Both the position numbers and the translations under genes were made by a program. The notes below the pieces were generated by a model, which saw only the letters and a list, made by a program, of their open reading frames with translations, had not been told where the DNA came from and ran no database searches. Shown piece after piece: positions 1-5,549 of a stretch of 5,549 nt of DNA; position 1 is the first letter of the stretch; every line of letters starts with the position of its first letter. The stretch is from Mycobacteriaceae bacterium (GTDB taxonomy: Bacteria > Actinomycetota > Actinomycetes > Mycobacteriales > Mycobacteriaceae), in contig JAFAWC010000414.1 in assembly GCA_019242135.1 (NCBI GenBank), positions 1 through 5,549 of the forward strand. Reading direction: 5' to 3'.

Positions 1-239
1 CCTCCGGCATTCGCGACGAGGCACGGACTGAAGGTCGCAAGATCCTCGAGGAGATGAAAGGACGTGCCTCCGAAGAGTCGGGCCTCGCACTGCAAAAGGC
101 CGGAGAGGAACTCAAGCAGCAGTCGGACATGATCGGCGCCGATCTGAGGTCCTCGATGGAGACGTTGGCGGGGACGCTGGCCAGCCGCGTGCTGGGCGTG
201 GATGTCGCGCGGGAAGCCGCAGCGAAGACGGGACGGTGA
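1..239 (+). CDS. atpF: ATP synthase subunit b, C-terminal part (5' truncated by window)
   Basis: This is the end of F1Fo ATP synthase subunit b, a peripheral-stalk protein that links the membrane Fo sector to the top of F1 and keeps alpha3beta3 from turning with the rotor. The reading frame is open from the window edge (first full codon at base 3) and gives 78 residues before TGA at 237-239. They form a charged, alanine-rich helix without proline, as expected for the dimerising coiled coil, and end with the motif [11 protein letters not shown], which closely resembles the recalled M. tuberculosis AtpF end (TLASRILGVDL). Compared with about 170 residues in mycobacterial AtpF, the N-terminal half with the membrane helix lies upstream of the window. 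The ATG at base 54 is internal, not a start, because the frame and the homology continue before it. Identity rests on the C-terminal motif and on the atpH gene that follows; confidence is high. Confidence 0.93.
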   Translation, partial: SGIRDEARTEGRKILEEMKGRASEESGLALQKAGEELKQQSDMIGADLRSSMETLAGTLASRVLGVDVAREAAAKTGR

Positions 240-240
240 A

Positions 241-1578
241 GTGTCGACGTTCATCGGACAACTGGTCGGTTTCGCGGTCATCACGTTTCTGGTGTGGCGT
301 TACGTCGTTCCGCCAATTCGCAGGTTGATGTCCAACCGCCAGGACACCGTCCGCAAGCAACTTGAGGACAGTGCCAGCGCTCAGCGGCGACTCGGGGAAT
401 CCAAGCAAGCACACGACAAAGCGCTGCGCGACGCCGAAGAAGAGGCCAAGAGCATCGTCGAAGACGCCAGGGCGGACGCGAAGAGCATCGCCGAACAGCT
501 TCGAGTCCAGGCCGACGCTGAGGTCGACCGCGTGAGACTCCAAGGGCAGCAGCACATCCAACTACTGCGCGCGCAGTTCATCCGCCAGCTGCGCCAAGAC
601 CTCGGCGTCGAGGCCGTGCGGCGGGCCGGCGAACTGGTGCGTGACCATGTTTCCGACCCCAGCGCGCAGGCCGAGACCGTCGACCGCTTCCTCGACGAGC
701 TGGATGCGATGGCGCCGTCGAGCATCACGATTGACGATCCCGCCACAGCGAAGCTGCGGGCGGCGAGCCGCGAGGCGCTGGCGACGCTGGTTGACCGCTT
801 TGACGACGTCACCAGCGACCTGTCCGTCGGGCAGTTGGAAACCCTGGCAGACGATTTGGCCGCCGTCGTCGGCCTGCTTGGACGTGAAGCGATCCTGACC
901 AGACACCTGGCCGACCCGACCGGTGATCCCAGCCCGAAGGTGCGCCTTTTGGAGTCGGTGCTCGGCGACAAGGTCGGCGATCCCGCGTTGGAGGTGCTCA
1001 AGGCGGCGGTTTCGGGTCGGTGGTCTTCCGACGCCAACTTGGTCGATGCCGTCGAGCATGCCGCCAGACTGGCGCTGCTGGTCCGCGCCGAACGCGGCCG
1101 CCACGCCGACGAGGTCGAGGAGCAGCTGTTCTGGTTCGGCCGCATTCTTGACGGGGAACCGCTGATGTCCACATTGTTGAGCGACTACACGCGGCCGGCC
1201 GACGGCCGGGTTCAGTTGCTCAAGGATGTGCTCGACCACAGCAACGGAGTGAACGCTACGACCGAAGCGCTGCTGACGCAGACGGTAGAACTGATGCGGG
1301 GCGGCCGGGCGGACGAGGAGATTGCGTCCTTGGCCCAGTTGGCCGTCGCTCGGCGCGGCGAGATCGTCGCGCACGCCAAGTCCGCGGTCGAGCTGACCGA
1401 CGCTCAGCACAGACGGCTGACGGAGGTACTCGGCCGCATCTACGGGCATCCGGTGTCGGTACAACTGCAAGTCGACCCGAAGGTGCTGGGCGGTCTCTCG
1501 GTGTCGATCGGCGACGAGGTGATCGACGGAACCTTGGCCTCGCGACTGGCGCAGGCCCGCAACCGGCTGCCCGACTGA
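241..1578 (+). CDS. atpH: ATP synthase b-delta fusion subunit
   Basis: This is a 445-residue fused peripheral-stalk subunit of F1Fo ATP synthase. Residues 4-26 form one hydrophobic membrane helix ([16 protein letters not shown] then VVPP). Residues 30 to about 120 are a charged coiled coil like subunit b, and about 120-157 resemble the usual end of b. The rest is delta/OSCP-like, which binds the N-termini of alpha at the crown of F1. It ends with the typical delta C-terminal block: RRGEIVAH near 371-378, [17 protein letters not shown] near 393-409, and [15 protein letters not shown] at 416-430. M. tuberculosis AtpH is about 446 residues, so the gene looks intact. I chose the GTG at 241: MSTFIGQL matches the known mycobacterial N-terminus, and it lies one base after the atpF stop. 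The in-frame ATG at 202 would overlap atpF by 38 bases and add a 13-residue basic leader that is not expected. The short gap suggests translational coupling to atpF. Only a weak purine-rich stretch precedes the start. Confidence 0.95.
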   Translation: MSTFIGQLVGFAVITFLVWRYVVPPIRRLMSNRQDTVRKQLEDSASAQRRLGESKQAHDKALRDAEEEAKSIVEDARADAKSIAEQLRVQADAEVDRVRLQGQQHIQLLRAQFIRQLRQDLGVEAVRRAGELVRDHVSDPSAQAETVDRFLDELDAMAPSSITIDDPATAKLRAASREALATLVDRFDDVTSDLSVGQLETLADDLAAVVGLLGREAILTRHLADPTGDPSPKVRLLESVLGDKVGDPALEVLKAAVSGRWSSDANLVDAVEHAARLALLVRAERGRHADEVEEQLFWFGRILDGEPLMSTLLSDYTRPADGRVQLLKDVLDHSNGVNATTEALLTQTVELMRGGRADEEIASLAQLAVARRGEIVAHAKSAVELTDAQHRRLTEVLGRIYGHPVSVQLQVDPKVLGGLSVSIGDEVIDGTLASRLAQARNRLPD

Positions 1579-1624
1579 AACTTTCACACGAACAGACCCG
1601 ATACGAAGCAGAAAGACAAAAGCC
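1579..1624 (+). promoter_or_regulatory. atpH-atpA spacer with weak ribosome binding region
   Basis: This 46-base spacer is the longest gap in the visible operon. It is noticeably richer in A than the flanking genes. The stretch GAAGCAGAAAGAC at 1605-1617 is purine-rich and ends 7 bases before the atpA ATG. It is the likely ribosome binding region, although it lacks a clean GGAGG core. I see no convincing -35/-10 promoter pair and no hairpin with a T-run, so read-through transcription from atpH is the simplest view. The distance from the atpH stop means atpA probably initiates independently rather than by stop-start coupling; this is inference. Confidence 0.45.
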
Positions 1625-3286
1625 ATGGCAGAGTTGACGATTTCACCCGACGACATCCAGGGTGCGATCGAGGAGTATGTCTCGAGCTTCACCGCCGACA
1701 CGGCGCGTGAAGAGGTTGGCACGGTCATCGACGCCGGCGACGGAATCGCCCACGTCGAGGGCCTGCCGTCCGTGATGATGCAGGAACTTCTCGAGTTCGA
1801 GGGTGGGGTGCTCGGCGTCGCACTGAACCTCGATGAGCACAATGTCGGCGCGGTAATCCTCGGCAATTTTGAACAGATCGAGGAAAGCCAGCAAGTCAAG
1901 CGCACAGGCGAAGTGCTGTCGGTACCCGTCGGCGACGCGTTTTTGGGTCGGGTCGTCAATCCGCTGGGCCACCCGATCGACGGGCGTGGCGACATCGAGT
2001 CAGAAGAACGTCGCGCGTTGGAGATCCAGGCGCCGTCGGTGGTGCAACGGCAGGGTGTCAGCGAGCCGCTGCAGACCGGCATCAAGGCGATCGATTCGCA
2101 GACGCCGATCGGCAGGGGTCAGCGTCAGCTGATCATCGGCGACCGCAAGACCGGCAAGACTTCGATTTGTGTGGACACCATCCTCAACCAGCGACAGAAC
2201 TGGGAGAGCGACGATCCCAAGCAGCAGGTCCGGTGCGTGTATGTCGCCGTCGGGCAGAAAGGCACCACGATTGCCAGCGTGCACAACGCGTTGGAAGAGG
2301 GTGGTGCGATGGACTACACCACGATCGTGGCCGCCCCGGCGTCGGATTCGGCGGGTTTCAAATGGCTTGCGCCCTATACCGGCTCGGCCATCGGCCAGCA
2401 CTGGATGTACGACGGCAAGCACGTTTTGATCGTGTTCGACGACCTGTCCAAGCAGGCAGAGGCCTATCGCGCGATCTCGCTGCTGCTGCGCCGGCCACCG
2501 GGGCGCGAGGCCTATCCGGGCGACGTGTTCTATCTGCACTCCCGGCTACTGGAGCGCTGCGCCAAGCTATCCGACGAAATGGGCGGTGGCTCATTGACCG
2601 GCCTGCCGATCATCGAGACCAAGGCCAACGACATCTCCGCCTACATCCCGACCAACGTCATCTCGATCACCGACGGCCAGTGCTTCCTCGAAAGTGACCT
2701 GTTCAATCAGGGTGTGCGGCCGGCGATCAACGTCGGTGTGTCGGTCTCGCGTGTGGGGGGCGCCGCTCAAATCAAGGCGATGAAAGAGGTTGCCGGTTCG
2801 TTGCGGTTGGACCTGTCGCAATACCGCGAACTGGAGTCGTTCGCAGCCTTTGCCTCAGACCTCGACGAGAACAGCAGAAAGCAGCTGGACCGCGGTGCCC
2901 GGCTGGTCGAAGTGCTCAAACAACCTCAGCATCAACCGATGCCGGTCGAAGAGCAGGTGGTCGCGATCTTCCTGGGCACCAGAGGACACCTGGACCCGGT
3001 ACCGGTGGATGATGTCCGGCGTTTCGAGACCGAGTTTCTCGACCACATGCGCGGTTCAGAGGAGGAAATCCTCAAGGAAATCAGGGAGTCCAAGACCCTC
3101 TCCGACGAGACGGCCGACAAGCTCGAAGACGCGATCACCCAATTCAAGAAGGGATTCGCGACATCCGACGGTAGTTCCGTCGTTCCCGACGAACACGTCG
3201 ACGCCATGGACGACGAAGATGTCGAAAAGGAATCGGTAAAGGTCCGTAAGCGGCCGCCGGAGAAGAAGAGCGAGAAGAAGAGCTAG
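1625..3286 (+). CDS. atpA: ATP synthase subunit alpha
   Basis: The 553-residue alpha subunit of F1 alternates with beta in the alpha3beta3 hexamer, holds the non-catalytic nucleotide sites, and supplies an arginine to the catalytic sites. Visible domains are an N-terminal beta-barrel (about 25-95, with DGIAHVEGL), a central nucleotide-binding domain with P-loop GDRKTGKT at 172-179 and Walker B-like [11 protein letters not shown] at 266-276, and a helical C-terminal domain. The alpha/beta signature [10 protein letters not shown] occupies 366-375, followed by the conserved Arg376, the expected arginine finger. Mycobacterial AtpA is about 549 residues; the extra length over E. coli (513) is a charged C-terminal extension from about residue 514, known in mycobacteria to suppress ATP hydrolysis. 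Here it ends in a duplicated EKKS unit. Start: the ATG at 1625 gives MAELTI, the usual mycobacterial N-terminus. Gln159 stands where Met or Leu is usual (see findings). The gene looks complete and functional. Confidence 0.98.
   Translation: MAELTISPDDIQGAIEEYVSSFTADTAREEVGTVIDAGDGIAHVEGLPSVMMQELLEFEGGVLGVALNLDEHNVGAVILGNFEQIEESQQVKRTGEVLSVPVGDAFLGRVVNPLGHPIDGRGDIESEERRALEIQAPSVVQRQGVSEPLQTGIKAIDSQTPIGRGQRQLIIGDRKTGKTSICVDTILNQRQNWESDDPKQQVRCVYVAVGQKGTTIASVHNALEEGGAMDYTTIVAAPASDSAGFKWLAPYTGSAIGQHWMYDGKHVLIVFDDLSKQAEAYRAISLLLRRPPGREAYPGDVFYLHSRLLERCAKLSDEMGGGSLTGLPIIETKANDISAYIPTNVISITDGQCFLESDLFNQGVRPAINVGVSVSRVGGAAQIKAMKEVAGSLRLDLSQYRELESFAAFASDLDENSRKQLDRGARLVEVLKQPQHQPMPVEEQVVAIFLGTRGHLDPVPVDDVRRFETEFLDHMRGSEEEILKEIRESKTLSDETADKLEDAITQFKKGFATSDGSSVVPDEHVDAMDDEDVEKESVKVRKRPPEKKSEKKS
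3260..3283 (+). repeat. Perfect 12-base tandem duplication at the 3' end of atpA
   Basis: The unit GAGAAGAAGAGC occurs twice in direct succession (3260-3271 and 3272-3283), immediately followed by the TAG stop of atpA. It is in frame and encodes EKKS-EKKS, the last eight residues of alpha. Since the codons are identical in both copies, a recent duplication (slippage) is a plausible origin. The second copy also provides the purine-rich stretch GAGAAGAAG at 3272-3280 upstream of the atpG start, about 12 bases from the ATG, so the repeat may serve as a weak ribosome binding region for gamma. The repeat itself is directly visible; the roles are inference. Confidence 0.9.
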
Positions 3287-3295
3287 GTCTAGATG
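3284..3295 (+). promoter_or_regulatory. atpA-atpG junction with tandem in-frame TAG stops
   Basis: The junction reads TAG-GTC-TAG-ATG with all four triplets in one frame: the atpA stop (3284-3286), one codon, a second TAG (3290-3292), then the atpG ATG (3293-3295). Only six bases separate the genes, so ribosomes ending on atpA could re-initiate at atpG. The second stop would catch read-through that would otherwise fuse alpha to gamma, because the two genes share a frame. No strong Shine-Dalgarno core is present; the nearest purine-rich run is inside the end of atpA. Confidence 0.6.
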
Positions 3296-4216
3296 GCTGC
3301 CACACTTCGCGAGCTTCGCGGACGGATTCGCTCTGCCGGGTCGATCAAGAAGATCACCAAGGCTCAGGAGATGATCGCGACATCGCGCATCGCCAAGGCC
3401 CAGTCCCGGCTGGAGGCCGCCCGGCCCTACGCGTTTGAGATCACCGCCATGCTGACGAATCTGGCCAACGAATCCGCGCTGGACCATCCGCTGCTCGTCG
3501 AGCGCGAGAACCCGCGGCGCGCCGGCGTGCTGGTCGTGTCGTCGGATCGAGGTCTGTGCGGCGCGTACAACGCCAATGTGTTCCGGCGCTCCGAGGAACT
3601 GTTCTCGCTTATCCGCGAAGAGGGCAAGACCCCCGTCCTCTATGCAGTAGGCCGGAAGGCGTTGAACTACTACTCCTTCCGAAACTGGAAGATCACTGAT
3701 TCGTGGACGGGCTTCTCCGAGAAGCCGGCGTACGAAAACGCCCAGGAGATCGCCAAAACTATGGTGGACGCCTTCCTCGCCGGCGTCGATGACGAAGGCG
3801 ATGAGCCCGGGCCCGACGGTGTTCTCGGCGTGGATGAACTGCACATCGTGTACACAGAGTTCAAGTCGATGATGTCGCAGGTCGCGGTAGCGCATCGCAT
3901 CGCACCGATGGTCGTCGAGTATGTCGAAGAGGACACCGGTCCCCGCACATTGTTCTCGTTCGAGCCGGACGCGACGACACTGTTCGAAACCTTGCTGCCG
4001 AGATATGTGACCACCCGAATCTTCGCAGCCCTGCTGGAGTCCGCCGCCTCGGAATCGGCGTCTCGACGGCGGGCGATGAAATCGGCCAGTGACAACGCAG
4101 ACGATCTCATTCGCGACCTCACCCTGCAGGCCAACCGGGAACGGCAGGCGCAGATCACTCAGGAAATCAGTGAAATCGTCGGCGGCGCGAACGCGTTGGC
4201 CGACGCCGCCAAATAG
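3293..4216 (+). CDS. atpG: ATP synthase subunit gamma
   Basis: The 307-residue gamma subunit is the central rotor shaft: its N- and C-terminal helices form a coiled coil inside alpha3beta3, and its foot binds epsilon and the c-ring. The N-terminus [14 protein letters not shown] followed by [16 protein letters not shown] (18-33) is the classic gamma start. The Rossmann-like part contains [15 protein letters not shown] (79-93). The C-terminus matches the gamma signature, with I288, T289, E291, E294, G298 and A299 in [13 protein letters not shown], followed by A301. Residues about 164-181 form an acidic, glycine/proline-rich insertion ([18 protein letters not shown]), placed like the loop known only in mycobacterial gamma and absent from E. 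coli. Its sequence and length differ from the M. tuberculosis loop as I recall it. Total length is close to the roughly 305 residues of M. tuberculosis. The gene begins six bases after atpA, has no strong Shine-Dalgarno sequence, and appears intact. Confidence 0.97.
   Translation: MAATLRELRGRIRSAGSIKKITKAQEMIATSRIAKAQSRLEAARPYAFEITAMLTNLANESALDHPLLVERENPRRAGVLVVSSDRGLCGAYNANVFRRSEELFSLIREEGKTPVLYAVGRKALNYYSFRNWKITDSWTGFSEKPAYENAQEIAKTMVDAFLAGVDDEGDEPGPDGVLGVDELHIVYTEFKSMMSQVAVAHRIAPMVVEYVEEDTGPRTLFSFEPDATTLFETLLPRYVTTRIFAALLESAASESASRRRAMKSASDNADDLIRDLTLQANRERQAQITQEISEIVGGANALADAAK

Positions 4217-5549
<1,333 letters not shown>

Noticed and set aside
202..240. Upstream in-frame ATG as the start of atpH
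   Set aside because: It overlaps atpF by 38 bases, adds a basic 13-residue leader in front of the membrane helix, and departs from the known MSTFIGQL-type mycobacterial N-terminus given by the GTG at 241.
1195..1209. Perfect inverted repeat CCGGCC-GAC-GGCCGG as a terminator or protein-binding hairpin
   Set aside because: It lies inside the delta part of atpH, has no T-run after it, and such short GC palindromes arise by chance in GC-rich coding DNA.
1579..1624. Internal promoter upstream of atpA
   Set aside because: I see no convincing -10/-35 pair. The A-rich character is explained adequately as an unstructured ribosome loading region.
562..2085. A 507-codon open frame on the minus strand opposite atpH and the start of atpA
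   Set aside because: It is a shadow of codon bias. It crosses the atpH-atpA boundary, changes composition where the sense gene changes frame, and shows no known motif.

Overview
The window is a contiguous piece of a bacterial F1Fo ATP synthase (atp) operon, with every gene on the + strand. In order it holds the 3' end of atpF (subunit b), the complete b-delta fusion gene atpH, atpA (alpha), atpG (gamma), and about 90% of atpD (beta), which runs off the right edge. The upstream genes (atpB, atpE, start of atpF) and the downstream atpC (epsilon) would be expected just outside, but cannot be seen here.

The organism is very probably a mycobacterium or a close mycolic-acid actinobacterium. The DNA is GC-rich with strongly GC-biased third codon positions. 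atpH encodes a membrane-anchored b-like half fused to an OSCP/delta half (445 aa), an arrangement characteristic of mycobacteria and relatives. Alpha carries the mycobacterial C-terminal extension, and gamma carries the mycobacterial loop insertion near residues 164-181. All the proteins align well, from memory, with M. tuberculosis and M. smegmatis subunits, but they differ at many positions, so this is neither of those species. I cannot name the species.

Region by region: 1-239 is the coiled-coil C-terminal part of subunit b. 241-1578 (GTG start, one base after the atpF stop) is the b-delta fusion. 1579-1624 is a 46-base spacer. 1625-3286 is alpha, ending in a perfect 12-base tandem duplication. 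3293-4216 is gamma, starting six bases after the alpha stop behind a second in-frame TAG. 4217-4237 is a spacer with the clearest Shine-Dalgarno sequence in the window. 4238 to the end is beta.

Together, alpha3beta3 forms the catalytic hexamer, gamma is the rotor shaft, and b plus b-delta form the peripheral stalk that holds the hexamer against the rotating c-ring. I see no mobile element, RNA gene, CRISPR array, or undescribed system. The findings are small lineage-specific details of a well-known operon, and several long antisense reading frames are explained by codon bias.
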